Shown here piece by piece: positions 1 to 6,314 of a stretch of 16,097 nt of DNA. The notes below the pieces were generated by a model that did no database searches, was not told the origin of the DNA, and saw nothing but the letters and a program-made list of their open reading frames with translations. Source of the stretch: JAZLIC01 sp045617225 (GTDB taxonomy: Bacteria > Bacillota > Clostridia > Monoglobales > Monoglobaceae); assembly GCA_045617225.1 (NCBI GenBank), contig JAZLIC010000003.1, forward strand, positions 1 through 16,097, in the 5' to 3' direction. Numbering within the stretch: position 1 is the stretch's first letter; each line of letters opens with the position of its first letter. The position numbers and the translations under genes were made by a program.

Positions 1-372
1 TCTTATGTATTTAAGCGCATCTCTGTAAATAACAAGGTCTGCATTATCGGTAACATAACAACTTGTAGCACCCAAGTGAATAATTCCCGCCGCACCGGGC
101 GCAACCATACCGAAAGCGTGAATATGTGCCATAACATCGTGGCGAACTTCCTTTTCCTTTTTGGCAACTGCCTCATAATCAATATCTGTGATATGTGCAG
201 AAAGCTCTGCTACCTGTTCTTTTGTAATAGGCAATCCCAAGGCATTCTCTGCCTTAGCCAAAGATACCCATAACCTTCGCCATGTTTGATAACGGGTATC
301 AGATGAAAAGAGGCTTAGCATATACTCGGAAGCATATCTTGACGATAATGGCGATTCATACTTATTTGTCAT
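1..372 (-). CDS. purB: Adenylosuccinate lyase, N-terminal part (runs off left edge)
   Basis: The first 124 codons of adenylosuccinate lyase are present. The enzyme cleaves SAICAR to AICAR plus fumarate and adenylosuccinate to AMP plus fumarate, in the cytoplasm. Recognisable stretches are SPLSSRYAS near the N-terminus, TRYQTWRRLWVSLAKAE, RHDVMAHIHAFG, and the family segment IIHLGATSCYVTDN near the left edge. The ATG at 372 has AAGGAG eight bases upstream and lies 12 nt after the nfnB stop, so it is read with the purC-purA-nfnAB operon. The N-terminus resembles the form found in animals (PLxSRYAS, DVMAHxHxFG) more than the shorter Bacillus subtilis type; this is a judgement from memory. The catalytic C-terminal regions lie outside the window. 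Identity is secure. Confidence 0.95.
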   Translation of the reverse strand, partial: MTNKYESPLSSRYASEYMLSLFSSDTRYQTWRRLWVSLAKAENALGLPITKEQVAELSAHITDIDYEAVAKKEKEVRHDVMAHIHAFGMVAPGAAGIIHLGATSCYVTDNADLVIYRDALKYIR

Positions 373-384
373 TTTGTTTTCTCC

Positions 385-1770
385 TTATTTAAGTTTTTCG
401 TGGATTGCGGCAGCCGCCGTCTTTCCTGCACCCATTGCAAGTATTACCGTTGCGGCGCCTGTAACTGCATCACCGCCGGCATATACAAACGGTTTTGATG
501 TTGCGCCGTATTCGTCAACCACGATACAACCACGGTTATTTGTTTCAAGTCCCTCTGTGGTCTGCTTGATTAACGGATTTGGCGACTGACCGATTGCCAC
601 AACCGCAGTATCTATATCTATAATATGTTCGGAACCGTCTATCTTCTGCGGTCTGCGACGGCCGCTTTCGTCAGGCTCGCCAAGCTCCATATCGCAAACT
701 TCTACACCGACAAGGCTTCCGTTGTCATCACCCAAAAATCTAATCGGATTTTGAAGGAGTTTAAACTCTACGCCTTCTTCTTCGGCGTGATGAACCTCCT
801 CAAGTCTTGCAGGAAGCTCCTCCTTACCCCTGCGGTAGATGATATAAACATTCTCCGCACCCAATCTCTTTGCACAGCGTGCGGCATCCATAGCCACATT
901 ACCGCCGCCAAAGACTGCAACATTCTTTCCGCAATAAACAGGGGTATCGTATTCAGGGAATTTATAGCCCTTCATAAGGTTAATCCTTGTCAAAAACTCA
1001 TTCGCCGAATATACACCGTTCAGGCTTTCGCCTTCTATTCCCATAAAGTTCGGAAGTCCTGCGCCTGTTGCGATGTATACCGCATCAAAGTTAAGATAAT
1101 CAAACAACTCGTCAAGCAAATATGATTTTCCGATAATGGTATTTGTTTCTATCTTTACGCCAATCTCACGGAGCTTTTTTATCTCCTTCTGCACAATTTC
1201 CTTCGGCAGTCTGAACTCCGGTATGCCATACATCAAGACACCGCCGGCAGTATGGAAAGCCTCAAAAATTGTTACATCATAACCAAGCTTTGCAAGGTCA
1301 CCGGCACAACTGAGTCCCGATGGGCCCGAGCCGACAACCGCAACCCTTTTACCATTCTTCTGAGGTGCTTTTGCGGTTTCGTTGTTGTTTTTCATACTAT
1401 AATCAGCGGCAAATCTTTCAAGTCTGCCTATTCCGACAGGCTCACCTTTAATGCCTCTTACGCACTTTGACTCGCACTGTCTTTCCTGCGGACAAACTCT
1501 GCCGCATATTGCAGGGAGTGAGTTTGTTTCGGTAATCTTTTCATAAGCACCGTCAAAATCGCCCTCTGCCATCTTTGCGATAAATTCCGGTATCTTTACA
1601 GATACGGGACAACCCTCCATACAAGGCTTGTTTTTACAGTTTAAGCATCTTTGCGCCTCGGAGATTGCCATTTCCTCTGTATAGCCAAAGCTAACCTCTG
1701 AAAAGTTCTTGTTTCTTACATTTGGTTCTTGCTCAGGCATTGGGTTTTTAGTATTCTGCATATTAGGCAT
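385..1770 (-). CDS. nfnB: NfnB-like subunit of NADH-dependent ferredoxin:NADP+ oxidoreductase (often labelled GltA, glutamate synthase small subunit)
   Basis: A 461-residue flavoprotein. Eight cysteines in two sets (42, 45, 50, 54 and 89, 93, 99, 103) fit two [4Fe-4S] clusters. An FAD-binding GSGPSG lies at 147-152, and an NADPH-binding GGGNVA at 288-293 is followed by RR at 313-314. The C-terminal YAGGDAVTGAATVILAMGAG is the usual second FAD motif. The same fold serves as the glutamate synthase small subunit, but no large glutamate synthase subunit is present here. Instead an NfnA-type partner lies directly upstream with one base between the genes, which is the NfnAB arrangement known from Clostridium kluyveri and Thermotoga. 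That complex bifurcates electrons between NADPH, NAD+ and ferredoxin. The RBS AAAGGAG lies inside the end of nfnA, seven bases before the ATG. Inferred role: NADPH supply and redox balancing. Confidence 0.88.
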   Translation of the reverse strand: MPNMQNTKNPMPEQEPNVRNKNFSEVSFGYTEEMAISEAQRCLNCKNKPCMEGCPVSVKIPEFIAKMAEGDFDGAYEKITETNSLPAICGRVCPQERQCESKCVRGIKGEPVGIGRLERFAADYSMKNNNETAKAPQKNGKRVAVVGSGPSGLSCAGDLAKLGYDVTIFEAFHTAGGVLMYGIPEFRLPKEIVQKEIKKLREIGVKIETNTIIGKSYLLDELFDYLNFDAVYIATGAGLPNFMGIEGESLNGVYSANEFLTRINLMKGYKFPEYDTPVYCGKNVAVFGGGNVAMDAARCAKRLGAENVYIIYRRGKEELPARLEEVHHAEEEGVEFKLLQNPIRFLGDDNGSLVGVEVCDMELGEPDESGRRRPQKIDGSEHIIDIDTAVVAIGQSPNPLIKQTTEGLETNNRGCIVVDEYGATSKPFVYAGGDAVTGAATVILAMGAGKTAAAAIHEKLK

Positions 1771-1771
1771 T

Positions 1772-2617
1772 TTAAGACTCCTTTCCTGTCAGGCGACATC
1801 TGCCCTCATCACAGGCTCTCTTTTCAAGGCCTTTTAAGAGTTGTTGCCTTTTCATTGCATTGTCCCAATCAATTTTATGTCCGTCAAAGTCCGGGCCGTC
1901 AACACAGGCGAACTTAACCTCTCCGCCGACTACCACTCTGCAACCGCCGCACATTCCCGTTCCGTCTATCATTACAGGGTTCATTGAAACGGTTGTCGGT
2001 ATATCATATTCCTTTGTAACTGCGCAAACCGCCCTCATCATAGGGAGCGGACCTACCGTGATAACCTCGTCGCACTTCACACCGCTTTCAAGCACTTCTT
2101 TTAACCTTTCGGTTACAAAGCCTTTTACACCGTTGGAGCCGTCATCTGTTGTTATTATAAGCTCGTTTGACGCCGCCTTTAACTCGTCCTCTAAGATTAT
2201 AAAATCCTTATCACGAAAGCCTGCAATCATTGTCACATGACTGCCAAGCTCTTTAAGCTTCTTTGCCTGCGGATAGCAGATAGCTGTGCCGACACCGCCG
2301 CCCACAACTATGGCGTTTTTAATATTTTCAAGAGGAGTAGGCACTCCCAAAGGGCCTGCAAAGTCAAGGACTTCATCTCCTGCCGACATCTTTGCCAAAT
2401 CCTTTGTTGTCTTGCCGACTGCCTGTATAATTATTGTAACCGTGCCTTCTTCTCTGTCATAATCGGCAATGGTAAACGGAACACGCTCGCCGAATTCATC
2501 TATTCTGAGAATTATAAACTGTCCCGGCTCTGCTCTGTGTGCAACCGCAGGTGCCTTAATCTCCATCAGGAAAACCTGAGGATTTAAATCTATCTTTTTT
2601 AATATTTTATAAGACAT
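1772..2617 (-). CDS. nfnA: NfnA-like subunit (ferredoxin-NADP reductase / PyrK-like, FAD, NAD and [2Fe-2S])
   Basis: A 281-residue protein of the PyrK/NfnA group. FAD-binding RVPFTI lies at 45-50 and the nucleotide-binding GGGVGTA at 106-112. A C-terminal [2Fe-2S] site has Cys223, Cys226 and Cys238, preceded by Asp218 in MIDGTGMCGGC. NfnA structures show a cluster held by three Cys and one Asp, and this sequence has that arrangement. Together with NfnB it should form the electron-bifurcating transhydrogenase in the cytoplasm. PyrK of dihydroorotate dehydrogenase is the main alternative, but no pyrD is adjacent and the GltA-like NfnB follows. The ATG at 2617 has AAGGAG upstream that overlaps the purA stop region, and the genes are four bases apart, so translation is probably coupled. 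Confidence 0.87.
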   Translation of the reverse strand: MSYKILKKIDLNPQVFLMEIKAPAVAHRAEPGQFIILRIDEFGERVPFTIADYDREEGTVTIIIQAVGKTTKDLAKMSAGDEVLDFAGPLGVPTPLENIKNAIVVGGGVGTAICYPQAKKLKELGSHVTMIAGFRDKDFIILEDELKAASNELIITTDDGSNGVKGFVTERLKEVLESGVKCDEVITVGPLPMMRAVCAVTKEYDIPTTVSMNPVMIDGTGMCGGCRVVVGGEVKFACVDGPDFDGHKIDWDNAMKRQQLLKGLEKRACDEGRCRLTGKES

Positions 2618-2621
2618 ACCT

Positions 2622-3899
2622 TTACTCCTTTACAATAATGCTCTCTCTTTCAGGTCCGACCGATATGTACTTGATGTTACAAGATAATTTATCCTCTAAA
2701 TAAAGCACATAATCCTGTGCCGCCTCAGGTAAATCCTCCCATTTGCGAACGCCCGATATGTCGCACTTCCAACCGTCAACATACTCTATAACAGGCTTTG
2801 CCTCCTTTAAGAGTGTTGGGAACGGAAATCTTTTAACTTCCTTTCCGTCAACCAAATAAGCTGTGCAAACGGGAATTTTATCAAGATAGCTTAAAACATC
2901 TAACTTTGTAAGGGCAATATCCGTAGCAGCCTGTACCTCAATACCGTAAGCAGTCGCAACAATATCCATAGCTCCCACTCTGCGAGGTCTGCCTGTCTTT
3001 GCACCGTACTCCGCTCCTGCCTCTCTGAGCTTGTCTGCCTCAGGGCCGAACATCTCGGAAACAAACGGACCTTCGCCGACACAGGTTGAATACGCCTTTA
3101 CAACGCCTACAACATCGTCAATCTTTGCCCCCGGAAAACCTGAGCCGATTGGCGCATACGCCGCAGTTGTATTTGACGAGGTTGTATATGGGTGAATTCC
3201 GTAATCCAAATCACGGAGTGAGCCAAGCTGTGCCTCAAAGAGGATTCTCTTGCCGTTTTCCGATGCCTCTTTAAGATAAGCACCCGTATCGCAGATAAAC
3301 GGCTTTATCTTCTCGGCATAGTTATCAATCCACGCATAAATATCTTCCTCGGTATAGCCTTTTGCACCATATACCTTTGTGAGTGTAAGGTTCTTCCACT
3401 CCATTAAGTCGCATATATGCTCTTTTAACGCTTCCGGATAAAAGAGTTCGCCAGCAAGTATTGTCTTTTTTTGATATTTGTCTGAATAAAACGGAGCAAT
3501 ACCCTGCTTTGTTGAACCATACTTCTTATCTTTAAGTCTTTGCTCCTCAAGCTCGTCCAAGTCCTTATGCCACGGGAGAAGAAGTGACGCACGGTCGCTT
3601 ATTTTAAGATTATCACCCGTAATGGACACGCCTTGCTCAGCCACACCTTCGATTTCCTTCCAAAGGCTCTCTGGGTCAACGGCAACGCCGTTACCCAAAA
3701 TATTAACCACGCCATCTCTGAATATACCTGACGGTAAAAGATGGAGGGCGAATTTACCCTTATCATTGATAACTGTATGGCCTGCGTTTCCGCCGCCCTG
3801 ATATCTTACAACAATATCATAATTCTCCGTGAAAAGGTCAACCATTCTGCCTTTGCCTTCGTCGCCCCAATTTATTCCTACAATCGCACAGTTTGACAT
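2622..3899 (-). CDS. purA: Adenylosuccinate synthetase
   Basis: A 425-residue GTP-dependent ligase joining IMP and aspartate to adenylosuccinate, the first committed step to AMP. The P-loop WGDEGKG lies at 11-17 with catalytic Asp13, and His41 is in GNAGHT. TGRPRRVG (302-309) and ALTKLDVLS are also present. The usual GAQGTLLDID segment is here AQLGSLRDLD (223-232), followed by YGIHPYTTSSNTTAAYAP, so this is a divergent subgroup that keeps the catalytic residues. Length is normal. The ATG at 3899 has AAGGAG about eight bases upstream, and the gene starts 12 nt after the purC stop. It sits between purC and nfnA and is surely cotranscribed with them. It shares the product-cleaving enzyme PurB with PurC. 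Confidence 0.95.
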   Translation of the reverse strand: MSNCAIVGINWGDEGKGRMVDLFTENYDIVVRYQGGGNAGHTVINDKGKFALHLLPSGIFRDGVVNILGNGVAVDPESLWKEIEGVAEQGVSITGDNLKISDRASLLLPWHKDLDELEEQRLKDKKYGSTKQGIAPFYSDKYQKKTILAGELFYPEALKEHICDLMEWKNLTLTKVYGAKGYTEEDIYAWIDNYAEKIKPFICDTGAYLKEASENGKRILFEAQLGSLRDLDYGIHPYTTSSNTTAAYAPIGSGFPGAKIDDVVGVVKAYSTCVGEGPFVSEMFGPEADKLREAGAEYGAKTGRPRRVGAMDIVATAYGIEVQAATDIALTKLDVLSYLDKIPVCTAYLVDGKEVKRFPFPTLLKEAKPVIEYVDGWKCDISGVRKWEDLPEAAQDYVLYLEDKLSCNIKYISVGPERESIIVKE

Positions 3900-3911
3900 A
3901 TTATTTACTCC

Positions 3912-4628
3912 TTACTTTGTATTTTCAGAGGCACGCTTCATTACCTCTATATAAGCGTCTTCAACGCCGCCCAAATCTCTCCTGAATCTGTCCTTATCAA
4001 GCTTTTCGCCTGTGTTACTGTCCCAAAATCTGCAAGTATCAGGACTGATTTCGTCTGCTAACACGATTGTGCCGTCGCCGGTCTTGCCGAATTCAAGCTT
4101 AAAGTCAACAAGGGTAACGCCACGCTCTTTCCAAAATGCCTTTAACTCCTCATTTACTTTAAGAGCGTATGTTCTGATTATGTCGATTTCCTCTTTTGTT
4201 GCGGCACCGATTGCTATTGCGTGACTGTCATTTAAGAGCGGGTCGCCCAAATCATCATTCTTATATGAAAGCTCAAAGGTAGGCTCTGAGAAAGCTTTGC
4301 CCTCAGGAACGCCGTATCTCTTAGAAAAAGAGCCTGCCGCAATGTTTCTGACAATTACTTCAAGAGGAACAATGGTAACCTTTTTTACTACTGTTTCTCT
4401 TTCGGAAATTTCCTCTACCAGATGGGTAGGTATTCCCTTTTCTTCAAGCAGTTTCATAAGCATATTGCTCATTTGATTGTTAATTACGCCTTTGCCTGAT
4501 ATTGTGCCCTTTTTAAGTCCGTTAAAGGCGGTCGCATCATCTTTATATGATACAATAAGCAACTCCGGATTATCTGTTTCAAATACCTTTTTTGCCTTTC
4601 CTTCATAGAGTAAGTTTTTCTTTTCCAT
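3912..4628 (-). CDS. purC: Phosphoribosylaminoimidazole-succinocarboxamide synthase (SAICAR synthase)
   Basis: A 238-residue enzyme condensing CAIR with aspartate and ATP to give SAICAR in de novo purine synthesis. The N-terminal LLYEGKAKKVF (6-16) is the family ATP-binding start. LVDFKLEFG (173-181) and LADEISPDTCRFWD (190-203) are the classic signatures. It is the first gene of the operon purC-purA-nfnA-nfnB-purB. The ATG at 4628 has GAGG ten bases upstream. The 170-nt leader before it carries an intrinsic terminator, so expression is probably set by attenuation as well as at the promoter. The rest of the purine pathway (purE, F, D, L, M, N, H) is not in this window. Confidence 0.95.
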   Translation of the reverse strand: MEKKNLLYEGKAKKVFETDNPELLIVSYKDDATAFNGLKKGTISGKGVINNQMSNMLMKLLEEKGIPTHLVEEISERETVVKKVTIVPLEVIVRNIAAGSFSKRYGVPEGKAFSEPTFELSYKNDDLGDPLLNDSHAIAIGAATKEEIDIIRTYALKVNEELKAFWKERGVTLVDFKLEFGKTGDGTIVLADEISPDTCRFWDSNTGEKLDKDRFRRDLGGVEDAYIEVMKRASENTK

Positions 4629-4656
4629 ACTAAATCAACCTCGTTTCTTTATCTTT

Positions 4657-4707
4657 AAAAACAGGGGGATAATGAATCTATACTGCTATTGATAGTTCAT
4701 CTCCCCC
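4657..4707 (-). terminator. Intrinsic terminator / attenuator in the purC leader
   Basis: On the minus strand GGGGG (4707-4703) pairs with CCCCC (4668-4664). The stem continues through TGAACTAT against ATAG-A-TTCA with one bulged A and one mismatch. TGTTTTT follows the stem. It lies between the consensus promoter and the purC start, about 30 nt before the ATG, so it must act as a regulated terminator or as the end of a short RNA of about 140 nt. Confidence 0.75.
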
Positions 4708-4792
4708 TCCAAAAATTATTAACCTGTAAGTCGTTTAAAGCCGTTTTTTGAAATGGGCGGCACATAGAGAAAGTCCCTACAATAAACAACAT
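4697..4792 (-). CDS. Possible 31-codon leader ORF upstream of purC
   Basis: An ATG at 4792 lies only about seven nt after the predicted transcription start, so it has no room for a ribosome binding site and would need leaderless-type initiation. The frame stays open for 31 codons (begins MLFIVGTFSMCRPF) and stops with TGA at 4697-4699, inside the 5' arm of the attenuator hairpin. A ribosome finishing there would cover that arm. The peptide has no recognised domain and no run of one regulatory codon. It could be chance or part of a structured RNA, so confidence is low. Confidence 0.25.
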   Translation of the reverse strand: MLFIVGTFSMCRPFQKTALNDLQVNNFWRGR

Positions 4793-4805
4793 TTTTTCTA
4801 TGGTA

Positions 4806-4835
4806 ATTATACTATTACCGAGAGGGGATTGTCAA
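4806..4835 (-). promoter_or_regulatory. Consensus sigma-A promoter for the purC operon
   Basis: A perfect -35 TTGACA (4835-4830) and perfect -10 TATAAT (4811-4806) are separated by 18 bp. The -35 begins 34 bases after the gatB stop, giving the purine operon its own strong start. A promoter with both hexamers perfect usually needs repression, consistent with the overlapping palindrome and the downstream attenuator. Confidence 0.85.
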
Positions 4836-4846
4836 CCGTTTCGGTT
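4834..4846. promoter_or_regulatory. Palindrome overlapping the purC -35 (candidate operator)
   Basis: AACCGAAACGGTT is a 13-base inverted repeat with five-base arms around AAA. It shares two bases with the -35 hexamer, a position where a bound repressor would block RNA polymerase. The arm CCGAA recalls half of a Bacillus PurBox, and the symmetry also fits a LacI-family site. Neither can be assigned from one copy. No T-run follows, so it is not a terminator for gatB. Confidence 0.45.
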
Positions 4847-4868
4847 AAAACTTGTGCAAAGTAAAGTA

Positions 4869-6302
4869 TCATTTAAGGCTTTGCATTTTACTTTTCAGCA
4901 CTTCTGTCAAAACAACAGGATTTGCTTTTCCGCCGGTCTCCTTCATAGCTTTACCGATAAGTGCCTCAATTACCTTTTCGTTACCGTTTAAGTAGTCCTG
5001 TATAAACTTTTCACTGCTGCTTATGACCTTATCCGCTATCTCAGAGAGTACATCACGGTCGTTAATCTGTCCAAGTCCCTCCTCCTCAACAACAACTGCC
5101 GGGTCAAAGTCGCTCTCCCACATTCTGCCGAGTAACTTTTTTAATGTAGAGGAGTTTATAACCTGCTCGCCAAAGAGGGTTGCAAGCTTTGCAATATTCT
5201 CAGGTGCAACAGGGCAGGAGAAGTCGCCCTTATTTCTGCGCAGAATATCCGTAATAAAGATATTTGCCACATTCTTATGATATGTTGTATATTTTGCTGC
5301 CTCCTCGAAAAATCTTGCAACATTCGGGTCAGACAACAAAACGTCACTATCATACGCAGTAAGTCCGTATCTTTCCATATACTTCTGCTTTCTCTCATCC
5401 GGAAGCTCGCCGATTTCGCCGTGCAATTTGTCAATATCTTTATCGGTAAGCTCAATAGGCGGAAGGTCGGGGTCAGGGAAGTATCTGTAATCGTTTGCGT
5501 TTTCCTTTGTACGCATTGTATAAGTCTTTCCTGTTTCCTGGTCGAACTTTCTTGTTTCCTGAACAATCTCGCCGCCGGCTTCAAGCACCTCTACCTGACG
5601 CTTATACTCATATTCGATAGCCTGAACTGCAAATCTGAATGAGTTGATATTCTTCATCTCCGTACGGGTACCAAACTCCTTTTGTCCCTTTTTGCGTACA
5701 GACAGGTTTACATCGCAACGGAAAGCACCCTCGTTGCTCTTACAATCCGAAACGCCGGTATATAGGATAATCGCACGAAGCTTTTCGAGATACGCATTTG
5801 CTTCTTCGGAGGTTCGTATATCCGGCTCCGAAACTATCTCAATCAGGGGAACGCCGCAACGGTTACAGTCAATCATTGTGCCAAACTCGTCATCATGGAC
5901 AAGCTTTCCTGCGTCCTCCTCGATATGAATTCTTGTAATGCCTATCTTCTTAGGTCCATCAGCGGTTTCAATATTTATATAACCGTTTTCGCAAAGCGGA
6001 AGGTCATACTGACTTATCTGATACGCCTTCGGGAGGTCAGGATAAAAGTAGTTCTTTCTGTCCTGCTTTGAATAATGTGCAATGGTACAGTTTGTTGCAA
6101 GTCCTGCCTTTACTGCATACTCAACCACTTTTTTGTTTAAAACAGGCAGAACGCCCGGAAGTCCCAAACAGACCGGACAGGTCTGGGTATTGGGGGCGGC
6201 ACCGTAAGCGGTGGAACAGGAGCAGAATATTTTAGTTTTGGTTTTAAGTTCAACATGGACTTCAAGTCCGATAACCATTTCATAATCTTTTATCATCTTC
6301 AT
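4869..6302 (-). CDS. gatB: Asp-tRNA(Asn)/Glu-tRNA(Gln) amidotransferase subunit B
   Basis: A 477-residue GatB, the kinase and tRNA-binding subunit. It phosphorylates the side chain of mischarged Asp-tRNA(Asn) (or Glu-tRNA(Gln)) and lets ammonia from GatA form the amide. Seen: GLEVHVEL (12-19), a CxC at 27/29 and CxxC at 42/45 of the type that binds zinc in some members, YFYPDLPKAYQISQYD, HIEEDAGK, and NRCGVPLIEIVSEPD. The C-terminal helical and YqeY-like tRNA-binding region ends in GKANPVVLTEVL. The ATG at 6302 has GAGGG nine bases upstream; an ATG two codons downstream is an alternative. It starts 12 nt after gatA and is the last gene of the Asn T-box operon. A new promoter follows at once, and I see no terminator in between. 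Confidence 0.96.
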   Translation of the reverse strand: MKMIKDYEMVIGLEVHVELKTKTKIFCSCSTAYGAAPNTQTCPVCLGLPGVLPVLNKKVVEYAVKAGLATNCTIAHYSKQDRKNYFYPDLPKAYQISQYDLPLCENGYINIETADGPKKIGITRIHIEEDAGKLVHDDEFGTMIDCNRCGVPLIEIVSEPDIRTSEEANAYLEKLRAIILYTGVSDCKSNEGAFRCDVNLSVRKKGQKEFGTRTEMKNINSFRFAVQAIEYEYKRQVEVLEAGGEIVQETRKFDQETGKTYTMRTKENANDYRYFPDPDLPPIELTDKDIDKLHGEIGELPDERKQKYMERYGLTAYDSDVLLSDPNVARFFEEAAKYTTYHKNVANIFITDILRRNKGDFSCPVAPENIAKLATLFGEQVINSSTLKKLLGRMWESDFDPAVVVEEEGLGQINDRDVLSEIADKVISSSEKFIQDYLNGNEKVIEALIGKAMKETGGKANPVVLTEVLKSKMQSLK

Positions 6303-6314
6303 AGCCTTTTACCC

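Larger units (their letters stand above)
4629..4799 (-). promoter_or_regulatory. 5' leader of the purC operon
   Basis: About 170 nt lie between the predicted transcription start (near 4799) and the purC ATG. In transcript order I see a small hairpin (UAGGGA, loop CUU, UCUCUA), a second possible hairpin (GCCG, 14-nt loop, CGGC), a G-rich run, then a long GGGGG/CCCCC hairpin followed by U residues, and finally the purC RBS. I could not match it to purine, ZTP (pfl), PRPP, preQ1 or T-box consensus elements. An open frame of 31 codons runs through it. It is either an unrecognised aptamer, a translation-coupled attenuator, or a dispersed intergenic element carrying its own terminator. Confidence 0.55.

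Noticed and set aside
385..1770. Glutamate synthase small subunit
   Set aside because: No large subunit is adjacent, and the immediately upstream NfnA-type partner with the Asp/Cys3 cluster motif points to Nfn.
4629..4799. Known purine, ZTP or T-box riboswitch in front of purC
   Set aside because: The conserved core sequences of those families are not found in the leader on the coding strand.
4834..4846. AACCGAAACGGTT as terminator for the gat operon
   Set aside because: The arms are only five bases and no T-run follows on either strand; the overlap with a -35 fits an operator better.
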